From positions 10,526,501-10,590,500 of the forward strand of contig NC_060107.1 in NCBI RefSeq assembly GCF_021155765.1: a DNA stretch of 64,000 nt, given 5' to 3'. Positions within the stretch are counted from its first letter, which is position 1. Each line of letters begins with the position of its first letter. This stretch comes from Diprion similis (lineage: Eukaryota > Arthropoda > Insecta > Hymenoptera > Diprionidae). A model generated the notes under the pieces. The model ran no database searches and had not been told where the DNA came from. It was given only the letters and a program-made list of their open reading frames with translations. The position numbers were made by a program, and so were the translations under genes. This document shows, in pieces, positions 31,870 to 45,397 of the stretch.

Positions 31870-32219
31870 CTGGAAATTTAAATTCCGGTTCTATTAGCTG
31901 CATAAATTATTTTCAAAGAACTGAAAACGTATGTGAAAGCCCATCGTGTAGGTCGAGAAAAAAAAAATTTCAAAAACACGATGAACCAAGTTTAATATAA
32001 GTAAAAAAAAAATTTATTCGACTCAAAGTCATGTTATATTTATTATTTCAACGAATTAGCAAATAATTTCAGCAACTTTCAGCGAGATTTACTGATTTCG
32101 ATGAAATTCTTTTCAATAACATATTTTTAAAGCTGTAAGCTCGATTATCTGTTGGAAGAAATTATCGGGGCACTGCTTTGTGGAAGTAATATGAGGCGTT
32201 CCTTCACTTCAAATAAAAT

Positions 32220-32409
32220 TTGACTATTTGTTAGCTGAATCAAAGTCGCTTTGACGGTCATTTCGTGCTTTGCTGAATCAATTTAACAAATGAAAAGCGA
32301 AGCTGATCGCCCAGAGCTTGCACTGCTTTACATCCCTTTATATTCGCGCTGTTCAGCTAAAACCGAGGCTGAAATGATCAGCTGTTCGTCCAGGCGACGC
32401 CATGTTGCT
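32220..32409 (-). repeat. Dispersed GATCAGCTGATC repeat, copy 6 (class B)
   Basis: On the minus strand it begins AGCAACATGGCGTCGCC and carries GAACAGCTGATC. The frame reads DEQLIISASVLAEQREYKG, then a frameshift, then KAVQALG. The far edge is approximate. Upstream of the receptor-kinase exons. Confidence 0.6.
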
Positions 32410-32769
32410 TTTGGAATTGTCACTCGCAACGCGTCATCCGGTGGAAAAGAATAAAACTAATGCAACCAGGCTGACAGCTGACGGTTGTCGGTGTTTTTCG
32501 CGTGTGGATGATACAGCAGATATATTATTGATTACGTTTCATTAACTTATGTAAGATGAGTAATTTGAAGCCTCAAAAATTACTATTTCTCTCCATTAAA
32601 ATTAAAAACTTAGGTTATGTGGTGACAAAATGGCGCCGACAACCAGGCTCTGACGTCATGAGGACATTTTCGGAATGGAATCGTATTTATTCGTATCTCT
32701 CTGGTAAAATTAGAGCAGTTTAAGGGGACTAGAAATATTCTTTTGCCTGTGTAAATGTAACACACGTTA

Positions 32770-33015
32770 CGCTCCGTATTTATCCGAACTCCAAGGAGCG
32801 GAGGCGGCCAGAATTAATCAAGATCGAGGCCTCATGGCGCAGGGCGGCGTTGAACAGAGCGCCGACTGTTAACCGAAGAGTAATTAGGCGTTTGAACGGG
32901 TTCGTCTGCTCCGACCTCTCCGGGGTCATTTCGTGTTCCGGAGGGGAAATCCTGCGCCATAGTCCTGGACAACTGCGCACGTGTTCGAAATTGGCAAGTT
33001 TTATCAACCGCATCT
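32770..33015. other. GC/CpG-rich island, open on both strands
   Basis: Sharply higher GC than its surroundings. The plus frame starting near 32770 is open for about 150 codons and the minus strand is also open, as expected from composition. I see no family signature or splice context. It could be the promoter or 5'UTR of the receptor kinase on the minus strand. Confidence 0.35.
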
Positions 33016-33229
33016 TACGACGTACGCTTAATCGCAAAATATCGACAAGAATCAAATTATGGTGTGGGATCGAACAATTCATTGGAATATTAGTACGAAA
33101 AAAAAAGAAAATTCGAAGAAGAAGGAGTCTCTTCGAAATAAACATAAATACTTTTTCAGACAAAGTAACTATTGTTTTCCTCATGCATTCTATGCGTGAA
33201 ATTCATTTTTTTTTTTTTTTTCTTTATTA

Positions 33230-36200
33230 ATGTACTCAAAAATATTTCTTGGAACCAGCTGCAAACCTTGTAATTAATTTTGTAAAATAATTTATTTTTA
33301 TTCGTCTACAAAAAAAGCTTGAATATAATATCCTGGAATTATTTTTCAATTTAGATAAAATCTGATTCAATTTTCTGCTTAATTTTTTTTTTTAAATTCG
33401 TGAAAAAAATCGCGAATGCTCTTTTATACACGCAAAATTAAATAGAGAAAAAGAAAAGAAAGTATAATTTGAAAATTGAAATTAAAAAATTGAAATTACT
33501 CGGTTTCAAAAACAATCAAACTCTGTTCTCAGTTTAGAAAATTTTTAGATACGAATCGTTGATCATCCTTCTCTCGGAGATCGGAGAATAATACTTGTTT
33601 CTCGTTTAACATACTTGAATACTTTATCTTACACAATAATACAACGACCTAAATTAGTAACGGCACGGTTGTTTACAAGGGGGCCACCAAAACAAGCAAA
33701 GCGATACTCCCACTGTATTAGAATACTGATAGGAATTTCATTTCACTTGACGTGAAGTATTTGAATAATCGAGACTTCATTTTTCCGACCAAATTTTCGG
33801 TGGTTAAACAATTACCCGAATTATCGAGTTAGTTTTCAATTATAATCTGAAAAATTCAAAATTATGCATATACAGTTAGGTGGTTAATAAACAATAAAAA
33901 AAAATTTATTGCATATTTTAATGGATTATAATATTATCGCTACTTTTTTCACGTCGTAAGTTTTGCGCTTTTTATCGATATCTGTGATATTTGTGGAGAT
34001 GTAACGACTCTGTATCACAGGTCGATAAGTGATCAATAAAACATAACAAATAACCTCAGTATCCTCTTTCTTATCTTCCTCATTTTCATAAGTTTATACG
34101 TTTTTTTTTTAAAGCCTACCTATCTAAAATGCGTCAGGAAAGTTAACTTCGTTTCAACGAGAAAAAAGGAAAACACGGATTTTCGTTATCCGAAGTTATC
34201 CGAGTAATAAATCTTTTAACCAAATCTAAGTTATTTTAGTGACTGGAAAAAATTGACAAGAGAGATTAATTTAATCAGCGCATAAACTTGACTGTTTACA
34301 TTTTCGAAAAAACGATTTGTTTTTAAATTGTGGCTAAAAAATTAGCTAAAAGAAAAAAATCATAAGATGAGAGCTTCTGAAATAGCTCGAGTTACTAATT
34401 AAGTCAACATTATTTAAAAAAATCCTTCAACAATACAAAAACGAAAATATTGAACAGCGTGAATTCGAATGAAGAAAGCTTAGTTGTTGACAATATGAAG
34501 AAGTTTAAAAATTGGATTGGAAACGAATTTTAACTACATCGGCGTATTTTTCACGTAAAACATTTTTTAAAAATTGATCAAGAGGTATGATTGAAAAATT
34601 TCAGCCATCCAATCAAGAAATTGGAATTGTTATAATTTCTTTGAAGAATTTAGTTGATTAACAAAAAAAAAATTGCTATTTCCCTGAAATTAACATACGA
34701 GTTAAACAATATGCGAAAATCTGAAAATCCTCGATGAAATCATAACAAAATTTGAATTTCATGGTATTTTTCTAAAAATTAGTCCTCGTTTTTGAAACTC
34801 AATTAAAAAACCATCATTCAGAAATATTTTCTCACCAGAAATCAGCCAAAAATGTTTGAAAATCTGAGCTTGTGAATAAAACTCACGGGTGTGTAAATTT
34901 TTCATGAGGCAAAAACGCGTCACAGTCGCAGAATTCGAGTCTCCACCATTTAATTTTGTCTTTTATTTCGGAGGATGGAATAAATGGAATAAAGGCGTTA
35001 TCCGTTGGGCCCGGCGCGGCGGTTTGGGCCTTGGGTTGGGGTTGAGGCCGGCAGGGCCGCATATTTGAATCCAGCTGAGGTCGGCGCGAAGGGGTATCTT
35101 GGGACAGAGACGCTATTCATATGGTGCTCCGAACTCGTAACGGGTCAAGGCGTTATCTCCGCGGTCAGCCATCTCCGATGCTGCACCGACGGCACAACGC
35201 GACGGGCTTTCTCCTCTCTGCGTTCACTTTTTGCGCACGTGTGCTACGGCCTACGGCCTACGGCAATGACACCGTGCTCTGTGCTGCCCCTTGTCCTTAT
35301 AATGAACACCATTGGCCACCGCACGAATATCGACGATTAGCTGATTTGGAAAGCCGATTTTTAACCATTTTTATCCTCAATTGATTCGAGTAAAACTTTT
35401 CAAAAGAAGCATTATTTTTTGGATCGGATTAAATTTTTAAGTGGATTGTTCGCTATGCTTCGTTTTATTTGCATTAATCATTTCACGCTTAAATTGGCCC
35501 TAGAATTAGAAATTTATCGATAATGTATTGACCGATTTTATATTTTGACTTTCTAATTCACGTTTTAACCTTTCTATACATTTTATGATGTTTTGTTGCC
35601 AACATACTATTTGACTTCTGTTTATCGAGTGAAAAGAAATCCCTGCACCACGTGATCAATCAACAAAAATGGCAATTGCGACAAAAAGAGTAGAAAAAAA
35701 AATTACAATCAGAAGTTATCATTTAAAAATATTAAAACCAATCGATCAAGATCTGGCTAACTTTTTATCATTACTCTTTGTCAATGAAAGGTTTGCCCGA
35801 AGTTACACAAGTTTTAAGAAAACGATTTTTCTTGTACGCCTGATGATTTCAAAGATATAATCGAAGTTTTATATCGGTTGAAAAAATCGTCAATATAGAT
35901 ATTTTTAAGTAATATCAACATTTTTTCACAACAATACGGTGAGATTAATTTTCTGTATAGAAATTAAAATATTTCTGTAAAATTCCTGGCAATTCATACC
36001 GAGAGGTTTTCTCAAAAAGACCTCCTCGTAGCGTGCGCTCTTTAACTTGCCTAATTTTCATTGGCTAACACTTATTCATAGAACAAATTCCCTAGATTCG
36101 ACCTGCTGACAATTGACAGTCAAACATAACCTCTCGCGTATTAAGAATCGCCTGATCACTGCGCCGCCGCCACTCTGCTCACCATGCTGGTAACATTTTT

Positions 36201-39200
36201 ACGAAGTTGGCTACACTTTGAAACTAGACAAATTGCAATTGTCTAGCAGGTCTCTCCAAGTGAACCCCTCGATATAAAATCTGACACCGATATTTGAGAA
36301 AAATTGAAAAACCGTCAAAAACTCAAATTCGGAGCAAGTTCGGATAGAAATTTGTGCAAGTTTAGAAAAATAATTTATTTCGAGGGTACCTCTCCCTAAA
36401 AAAAAAAGAAAAAGACAAAAATATTGTTCCGCATTGTTATGAAAGAAATCAAAACCAATTGACTTCCTCGGCATTAAGCCCCGTGAGCCCTCTGATCTCT
36501 CGACGTTTAACTACCGCCGCTGAATTAAGATAAGGTTGAGATATCAGTTATATTCGTGTGTATACCTATCATCTCCCAGCTTCCCAGACTGTCGGAGCAG
36601 CAGCAGCAACTATCAAATGTTCCGAGGCCTGAAAAATTGGGCAAAAAATAGTTACCCTCCATTATCGTATACGTTCGTTATCCTGCAGCGCCAGCTTTCC
36701 ACCATTTTTTGCGTCCCACGCTGTGCTCGGGATCCGTCGTAATTAACGGTTCAAAAATGGGGAGGGGGGAGAAAATTTCTGATCCACAAAACGGTACGGA
36801 TAAACGAAAACCTTACTGTTTTACACGATCGTAATAAATATTGTCGTAACTAGTAAATATAGATAGAATAAAATATTTTTTCCAATTTTTTCATTCATTC
36901 AAAATTACGAGAACATTCTGAATAAGTTATCCTCAACTTTCATTATTCGAATATATTTTTTATTTAGCATTGATTAATGTATTTTTCTCTAATTGTTTCT
37001 TCGTCAAATTCTGTAATGCGATCGATTTACATTGTTATTGTCATTAAACCACGACCAATTTAATCCTTTTCTCGTTTCTCTGCTCGCGGGTAAATTTATT
37101 TGTCATACAATTTTTGGCAGTCCCTGCAATCTTGTTATTTATTTATTGGGGTTATCAGGATCGATGAGATATTATTACAATTATGTTTGGCTCCAAATGG
37201 TTACGCAATAATTACGACGTTGGATGATGCTTCGTCTGCATAATAAGTGGTAAAAAATTGACGACAAATACTTGATGAATGCGGTTTAATACTTTCAAGT
37301 TTATTTAAACCCTTTATTTAGATCTGAGGTGATTCAGAACAGTTAAAAAAAAAACATCAAAATACCGGTTTTCCGATTCTAATTCGTGTTAATGATTCAT
37401 TTCTAGACTTAAAATATATTGATTTTCAAAGATACAAACAACTCATCGGCTATAAAAATTGCACAACAACGGAGCTTCAGCGTCTTTGACTAAATTCAAT
37501 CGAGTTAAATCTACTTAAAATGATCTCGTATTAGCACAGGAAAAAATTTTCAACTAATAAAACCGGATCATCAATTATTTACGACTGATTAAATTATTCT
37601 GTCATTATTTTCATCCGCTTTTAATGAATCATGCATCATTTTACTCATAAATAAATTCTCTATACATTTGCTGAGACATTTTTTTTTTCCATTTTGGACC
37701 TTATTTCCGCACAAATTAACATTACCTAAAATTATTTTTACGGGATTTGTAGACCACCAATACTATAAATAAATGAGCCATGATCACTGAAAATTGGACA
37801 AACAATTCTATTTACTAATTTTCTTGAGTTTATTTACTAACTTTTTGAACTTTTTTCAATTTGTTTCTCAATACCGTGAACAGACACTTAAAGTAAAATT
37901 TCACGCTGGATTAACTCGATTCATATTTTGAATATTGATCACTAATTTTGTTGTATTTTGTATATTTATTGTTAAAAATAAACCCTTTTTTCGATTTTAT
38001 TACGAGGTAGTGGGAAATGGCATTGAGTACTCATGAAATAATTATATTATTCCTCAGCCGTGATGAATTTCAATTTATCAACTAACACTGGAATTATAAA
38101 CAAGAGGGTAGATATCGACAGAGAATATCGATTATTCATTTTAAATAGCTTTAAAAAGATATTAAATCTATTTTATTCTTTTTATTTCACTTCGCTATGG
38201 CTTATATCTTGTGTCTCAAACTACTCTTCACAAATTCATTTATACCGAATTTTTTTAGCAATATTTTATTCACTACTGATATTCAGTTGATGAAAATCCT
38301 AATTAAGAATTCAACGATACCGACAGATATTTTTATAAAATAGTTTTTTATATAAAATAAGTGATCGCAAAGTGGAATCGAACGAATCTACTAAATTTTT
38401 GCACAATTCTGCAGAAATGATTCGAAATGAAAAAACGATATCTAATCTATTATTAATAACTTCTCTAATGGATAAATGGATGAAATAAATTTCATTAATA
38501 TGTACCTACTACTTTTTTTACTGTCTAGTAATAAACGAACGAAATTTCGAAACGATAAAAATACTGCCATCGTATAACAACATCACCCATTAAATTCACG
38601 ACTAATGTCAAAATCGAACGAATGTTGCCAGGTGCAGTGAGCTGGACGCTGGAGCAGACGACGACTCCTTGTAATTGACCAAGAGTTCGAATTAAGTCTC
38701 TGATACAAAAAAAAAATATCCAATCTATTTTCGTTTTCCACCATTAAATCAAAAAATATGATTCTAGACACAAAGTAAAAATGAATTTGGTAGCTGAATT
38801 TAATTCTCTACAAAATGTTAACAATTTAAAAAAAAAAAAAAACCATGACTTCTTCGCATTGTTCTTTACAAAGATAAACTTCGAACTCCGAGATCGAACT
38901 TTCAAAATTGTACTCAAAAGATATCCTTGAGCGCAAATTTTTTATTTGCTATCTACGGATAGTCTTTTAAGTGGAAGCATGAAAAAAATATTGTTTTCAA
39001 ATGAAATAGTGCATTAAATAACGTTACGATTTAATTTACTTGATCAGAAAAAAACATTTGGCGAACAACTGTAGTAACGCATTTTTTTATTTTTACATAA
39101 TACGAGTAAGAGAGGAATACGCATGCGCACGAAGTGACTAACTTCCTTTTGATGAAGTTAATTACCCAATAATGGTCATGTGCATGTATACGTACGTTAC

Positions 39201-39500
39201 GTAAACAATTAGATTATTTACTCGTATATAACTTTGCACTGCGCGCCACACGAGAGATTAGAAGCTCGCTTATCGAACTTTAATACGAACTCCGTTCAGT
39301 CTTGTTTGTACTATTAACAACGAGAAATATTTTGTCAAATAATGTTTCCGCCTCGCATCAAGTTCCGAGTAATTCAGAAAGAGCCTGTAGTTGATTGCAA
39401 CTGTAAATATTTTTTATAGTTCTAAAAAAAAAATCATCGAAATTTGTTTATTGATTTTTTCGAAAACTGACGACTTTTTCCGGATAAATCTGTGTTTTTG
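33230..39500. other. Gene-poor AT-rich stretch
   Basis: Apart from the island at 34980-35340 and a milder one near 36470-36740, I see only AT-rich sequence and homopolymer runs. Possible undetected 5' exons of the receptor kinase could lie here. Confidence 0.4.
34980..35340. other. GC/CpG-rich island
   Basis: Contains GGCCTACGGCCTACGGC and many CpGs in an AT-rich setting, with composition-driven ORFs. No recognisable product. Confidence 0.35.
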
Positions 39501-39520
39501 GAATTCATATAATTATACAG

Positions 39521-41133
39521 AGAGAAATTTTGCAAAACAACGCGCAGAAGCTGAGATAAATGAAAATAAGATAAACGAATGTAACGAAAAAAACACTGTG
39601 AAAAAATTCCTGCATCGTAAATTGTCGAGTTCATCTGATACCCTGATGCCATTGGAAACATAAATACAAAGTGGATTTACCTCAAGTGAAAGACAATTGT
39701 CAGATAACGGCGTAAAGTTGAAGCATTGTTTACCCTGATACGACCATAAGCATGTAAATAATTAAAATATGCACAAACATTCTGCGTTGTAATTTCATTC
39801 TCGGTACTCTGATTGAATTCCATAAGATTCTCAATATAACTACACAGCCAAAGTTCAGAAGTAAAAAATTTGCTGAAATTTCAGTGAAATTATGTGATAT
39901 GTCATCGATAGTCGCAATTTACACAATTTTTCACAGTGTTGGTAAAAAAAAAAAAAAAAAAATTTAACCACCGAATTGGATGAAAATTCTAAACGAACTT
40001 TCATTTTGTTTTTACATACTTCAGGTAAATTCCGTGCGATGAAGACGAGTCAAGATGATAGTAAAGACATTTTTTCACAGTCATTATGGCGAAAGAGAGA
40101 AGAGATCGAGGCACAAAAGTTCGAATATGGAAAGAAGTGAGTACAAAAGAAATTTTTTTTTTACTATCCATAATCACACGGAAAAAAATGAATTCTAGAT
40201 TTTAGATGAGAAAACGTGACAACTACTGTGACGGATTCTGTGGTAGGATTTAGATCAATTGAAAACTGTCTGCGGTCTAATTTTTTGGATAATAATCGTT
40301 TTTTTTCTTTTCACCCAAATGCTTTAAAATTTGCGGCTGTGTGTTTGCTGTACCAAAGAACCTGCTTTGCCAAAACTTTAGCGTTGGTGATTCTCCATGT
40401 TCGCCCATCACGTGTCATAACTACTTGAACATAAACTTGAAATAGTTGTAAAAATTTTTACGCGCCGCAGTAATTCCGTTTCGATGATTGAATATCATGT
40501 TTTGAGCAGCCTTTATATCAGCCTTGTTTCGACTAACATTTAACCCATGATTATTTATTAGTTCCACTAATCTTATCGTTTTCCAGATTTTCATACTCCA
40601 AGTATTTCGTACTAAACTTTATTGTCGCCCCGTAGATAATTTTACAACGAAGTTTGTAACTCGGACTGTTTTAAATTCGCATACAGATCGACTTTTGCAA
40701 ATATCTTCCTCTTTTTCCGTAGTTCAATGAGCTTCACCGAGTATTATCAGCCCAAATTTTTCCAGAAAATTCGGTTTTTATTCGCGGAAATACGAACAGT
40801 TTTCAATTTTCTTGCATTTCAATCAAAATTCACTACCATTGCTACAGATTCTACTGAAAAATTAGACACTGCCGGTACAACAGTTACCTGCATTGTTCTC
40901 AAACAGCGGAAGATCGGAAAGTTATTGTAGAACACTTAAAAAATCAAACAACGATTTTTACACTACAACTCCGTGTTTACAGGTACAAGTGTGACAAAAT
41001 TTTTCACGATAATTGAGAATGAGTTAACAGATTTTAATCATTTTGATCTCAATCGACGCGGCTTTTCTTACTTAGTAACGATTGAAATTTCACGCGATTA
41101 GTCAAGTACTTTTTAAGTATTTCGAACAACAAA

Positions 41134-41178
<45 letters not shown>

Positions 41179-44100
41179 ATTCGATCGATGACATCTCGAT
41201 AACTAGTCAACGGACTTTGACGACTTTGATATCTTTCTAAATTCCGATTAGCCCTAATAATTTTCCGCGTACCTGACTGCAAGTCCCCTTGCTTCAAGGC
41301 CCGCCTGAGCTTGGCGGGTCTGTTTGGAGCCATGAAGAGGCGATCTGGTCCGTCTGAGAAGGCGCCAAGCCAGCAAGAAATCTTGGCGAAGGTGAGACGA
41401 CATGCACCTGCACAAGCACAATAAGCACCACGGCACCAAACACTCGTGCAATTATCAGAGCAGCGGTGGCTGGGTTCGAACTGTTACCACCGCCTCGCTA
41501 ATTCCTCCATTAAGAGCCGAACCCCTCGTCGCGCAGCATTCTTCGTTGGCCAATCTTCTGGACAGCAGAGAAGACTAGAGCGCTGGTTCCACTCCACCGC
41601 CGTTTTGGACCATGGCTAAAAAGCGGCCTGAAAATCGGCGCCAAATTTCAACCCGGCAGCTCTTCACGGACTTCCGTTCCAACCACTCCGCGTCGCACTT
41701 CTCACGGCCTGAGTGAGTGACTGACTGACTGACTGACTGTCTTACTCGCGGACCGCACGCGTGCCTTCTTCACACTACTTCTGCCCACTCAAGTTAGTGC
41801 CCACCCACTGCATCAGATCCCTAAGCCCGGCCACGAGTGCCAGATTACGCTCATCACGCGCCGCCGGAATTAGGGACGCACTTTGGGGCGGTCACGCACA
41901 CGGAAAGAGGAAAGAGGAAAGAGGAAAAATACTCACAACGCATTAAGCGGGGTGATCACCCTTTCGCGCGTCATTTTTTTTAATCTGAGGAGGTGGATCG
42001 AGTGAAGATTGGGTTTGTCGAAGACTTTTTTTTAATCGTATCTCGAAATAGTCTTACGTTCCGTACTTGTTGAATTACCCTGAGAAGATATTTCGGAAGA
42101 TAGAAAAATGCTGAATACTGGAATTGGAAGGAGAAGCTTAGATATCGATGTTTCGTCTCGAACAACTTAAAATTTCTTCGAAATATTCAGCAGATTCTCG
42201 CTCATCCATTTCATTCGAAATAATATTTGCTACAAAGTCAATGCAATAGAAAATTTATTTGCGATGCGTTCGTTTCCGAAACTGGGGTAGATACTGTAAA
42301 ATAAATAGAATCAAAAAATGCTCTACCAGATAGTGAAACTATACAGAATAGATGGAGACTTTTTGGAAATTTTGAAAAAGCAACAGATAGAAGAAAAACT
42401 TTTGTTTTTTACCAGAACACTTCACCGTAGAATGATTGTTATTAAAAAACCATTATATTTAGCAAAAAATCATCCAGATATTTGTGCAAAATTGTTATAA
42501 AAAATATTCGTGCAAAATTACAAGTCAACGGGACTAATATTTTCTGCGAAAACTTTTTGTTTTTTCCGGAAATAATTTTTTCAGGAGTCACAATTATATT
42601 TTCTAGCAAATAATTACTTCGATATAATTGAAAAACTATAAGAAAAAATTGATCATAGTTCGGAATATTTCATAATTTTTTTTACCAAAATGCAGCGAGA
42701 AACATTATTCCGTATTCGAGGATATTTTTTTTTAGTTTTAGTGCTTTCGTCAAGTGAAAATTTTCCGTGATAATCTCAACACACGATAAACTCTTTGAAA
42801 ATAAAAAAGAAATGGGTTATTATATTATCTTTATCACATGGGGGCAATAAATTCGCGAATAATATCACAAAGCTCAAGAGTCATTTATTTTTTTCGCTCA
42901 CGATTGTTTCATGTTTTAACAATATTGGCTGGGTGAATTATAGTTTTGGGTTTCTTCAGCGTAAACGATTTTCAACATAAATTATTTCGCTGAAACTAAA
43001 TCCAGAACAATAAACTGTGTATATGATATATGAAATAATGATAGTATCTTCGTTTTTTTTATTCCAGGCCATAAATTTTTCATCCGCTATGTAGCATTGG
43101 CCGTAAATAGTTCAACAACAGTTAAATCGCTGATCACTGCGTCCCGCGGAACCAATAAAAAAAAACGCTTTCTGGTTTCGCTCTTCGATATTTTCGCTTC
43201 AAAGTTTAGGGTACAACAATGGGATCAAGTTGAATCAAATCTCCTATAACTGAACATGATTCCAATGTTGTGCAAAACCGACAACATTTTTAAGTGTTTG
43301 TCCTCTTTTTTTTTCAAATAAATTTGTTCAACTGTTATTTCGTATAAATATTTTTCTTCTACAACGTTCTTTCGGCGAAAGCTGAATCGTCTAACGCCAT
43401 CTTCAAGCTTTTTTCTTGATCCGATAGTAAATAATCGCTATGTCCAAGGGTTATTTTTCGGAAAACAATGTTATGAGAGAAATCGATCATATACAGCTTC
43501 TGCAAATAAACCCATAGACACGGAATTATGCAGAAATCGTGTTTACAAAGCGTCGAGTCACAGCTTGTGGATGTAAACGAATCCTCTGTTAGTTATGCGC
43601 CGGAATTAAGCTCCTCTGCAGTTGCGTTTGCCTCACTGTTTACAAGGGCTGCTTTGTTTTCATACCAAAAGGCTCGTAAATGCGACTGATTCACAAAACA
43701 ACCCGCAAATTCGGTAGCAATTGGACAGATAAGCGCTTATCTCCGTTCCCGGTTCTCAACCTTTTTGAGTAAATAAACCAACGAGTAGAGATAGAAAATC
43801 GTTTTCCTTGTGTCAGTCGCTGTGCTTCCGCTCCGAATTTTTGCTTGGCTTTTCCGAAATTCTACATCATTTGGCATACACGTGGAAAAATTTTTTTACT
43901 CACTCTAAATATATCAGCTCATTGTATCCTGAATACTTTTCGTTATTCGAATAATTTGAGACAATTCACGCAGATTTTGCAACAAACTTTGGCGTAGATC
44001 AAAAAAATATTTCTTAATCAAATTAATCTATCAAATCTACTCTTTTATGAGTTTTGAGAAATTCTTAGCGGAAGTTCACATATTAAGGAGACGAAAATGT

Positions 44101-45397
44101 TAAAAAACGAATTCAAGATAGAGTTTTCGAAAAAATGTAGACAAAAATCCAATCTTGTTAAAAATATCAACCATGAATCATACAAGATAAACCAACTAAA
44201 TAGGAAAAATTCAAAAATACAAATGATTTTTGAAACAAAAAACTATAATTCACATCTAAAGTTTAAGGCACGGTTTATCAAAAAATCGCGGCACATTTTT
44301 CTACCAAGAATAAAATAATTTTTAGAGAAGATCCGAAGCATGATCGATGGATCTTGATCATCGTTAGCGGCTTGAATGATTAATCGTTAGGTGGCAAGCG
44401 CGGATGGTTGATTCGGGGTGTTCTAGCTCCCCTCGTTGATCGGCATAGTTATTTTCGACAATTCTCTTCCCGAGTAAGAAACAACGGAACAGACTTTGAC
44501 CCCGTGCACGATGGGCCTGTGCCCACTTCGCCTTTCGCCGCGTGCTCTATTATTACAAATGCCGTCGCGGCCAGGTCTCGATGAAGAGAAGCGGGAGGGT
44601 GCGGCGGTTATGTTTACACTGGGCTACAGCTTTACACCTGGCAACAAGAATAGCGCCGGATTCTTTGGGTGGAAGTGTTTACTCTTCTTTTAAATTAAAG
44701 AGCGAATAACAAAAGGATTCCGTACAATTCTATCCACCCTTTGCCTCCCCCCTCCCCCTCCCCCATTGCTCTTAACTCTGACGTCCATTATGATTCGAAC
44801 ATTTTTTTATCCCCGCTGCTATTCTCAAATGGCAGTCAAATTATTATACGAATACAGATTACTCGGTTATTACAGAGATAATTGGACCGTGGCCAAAGTC
44901 ATGTTTCTCATTGTTAGAGAAAATTTACACCGTATTCTATTGTAGAAGTAGTTTTTTCAGCTGTATTTCACTATTTACCAGCTCATTGTTACAAAATAAG
45001 AGCTTAATCGCTTGCACAGAATTTTCCGTGACACGGTATTCGCGAAATTGTACTAAAACTGAGGCTGAATCGATCAGCTGATCGCCCGGGACAACGCCAT
45101 CTTGCTCTAGCCACGCCCATACTTTGGATCTTGAATACCGATTTGCTAGACGAAGTTTTGAAATGTATATAAATAAAGCATCAGGCCAGAAACATTTATG
45201 TGAATTCAATAATGATTATTAATAATAAACTACAGAGAATCGGTAAGAAAGAGAATGAGATGAACAAACATCTTAAGGATACGCTGCAGCAGATCCTTGA
45301 TTCATTAAAACGCAAGAAGAAAGAAGAAACGCGGCTTGGATCGCATCGGCTCTCGTTATTACGTATCGAACAAACGAAAAATGATTCAGAGCCATAA
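39521..45397 (+). CDS. Candidate gene of charged, coiled-coil-like exons, product unrecognised
   Basis: Four exon-like segments stand out on the plus strand. Segment A is 39521-39616 (acceptor ATTATACAG, donor GTAAAT), Lys/Glu/Asn-rich. Segment B is 40025-40136 (acceptor TACTTCAG, donor GTGAGT); it joins A in phase as FLHRKFRAMKTSQDDSKDIF and ends REEIEAQKFEYGKK. Segment X is up to 41391 (donor GTGAGA), reading MKRRSGPSEKAPSQQEILAK from an ATG at 41332. Segment C is 45236-45397 (acceptor CTACAG), open to TAA, with LKDTLQQILDSLKRKKKEE. X joins C in phase 0, giving a complete 73-aa protein on its own. A-B could join X only through a weak acceptor at about 41310. So this is either one gene or two neighbours. 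All segments are highly charged and GC-richer than their flanks. No domain is recognised. Confidence 0.35.
41136..41177. repeat. Poly-A tract, 42 nt
   Basis: An unbroken run of 42 A, just left of the CpG-rich island. Confidence 0.95.
41260..41960. promoter_or_regulatory. CpG-rich island, probable promoter region
   Basis: About 700 bp with GC and CpG far above the surroundings. It includes a (TGAC)n run at 41718-41739 and a GGAAAGA triplication near 41902-41927. It spans the possible plus-strand start MKRRSGPSEKAPSQQEILAK and, on the minus strand, a possible exon MAPNRPAKLRRALKQGDLQS with donor GTACGC. The latter ends in phase 1, as the kinase exon at 31869 would require. It may serve either or both directions. 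Confidence 0.4.
44340..44700. other. GC-richer island
   Basis: Higher GC with a plus-strand open frame at 44496-44693. No splice sites or family similarity that I can support. Confidence 0.25.
44960..45106 (-). repeat. Dispersed GATCAGCTGATC repeat, copy 7 (class B)
   Basis: On the minus strand it begins GAGCAAGATGGCGTTGTC and carries GCGATCAGCTGATCG. The shared frame is open: DGVVPGDQLIDSASVLVQFR and onward through TENSVQAIKLLFCN. This is the best-preserved class B frame. It ends about 130 bp before candidate exon C. Confidence 0.7.

Noticed and set aside
32850-33230. 126-codon ORF in a GC-rich island
   Set aside because: Both strands are open as expected from high GC; no recognisable motif.
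36147-36185. GATCACTGCGCCGCCGCC as another copy of the dispersed repeat
   Set aside because: Only partial resemblance to the core and ATGGCG box; not enough to call.
41254-41451. Signal-peptide-like hydrophobic frame on the minus strand (GAVVLIVLVQVHVV) as kinase exon 1
   Set aside because: No in-frame ATG before a stop upstream, and it stops before a usable donor of matching phase.
41455-41505. tRNA-like GGGTTCGAAC next to complementary GGCGGTGGT/ACCACCGCC
   Set aside because: No cloverleaf can be built around it: anticodon and D arms are missing.
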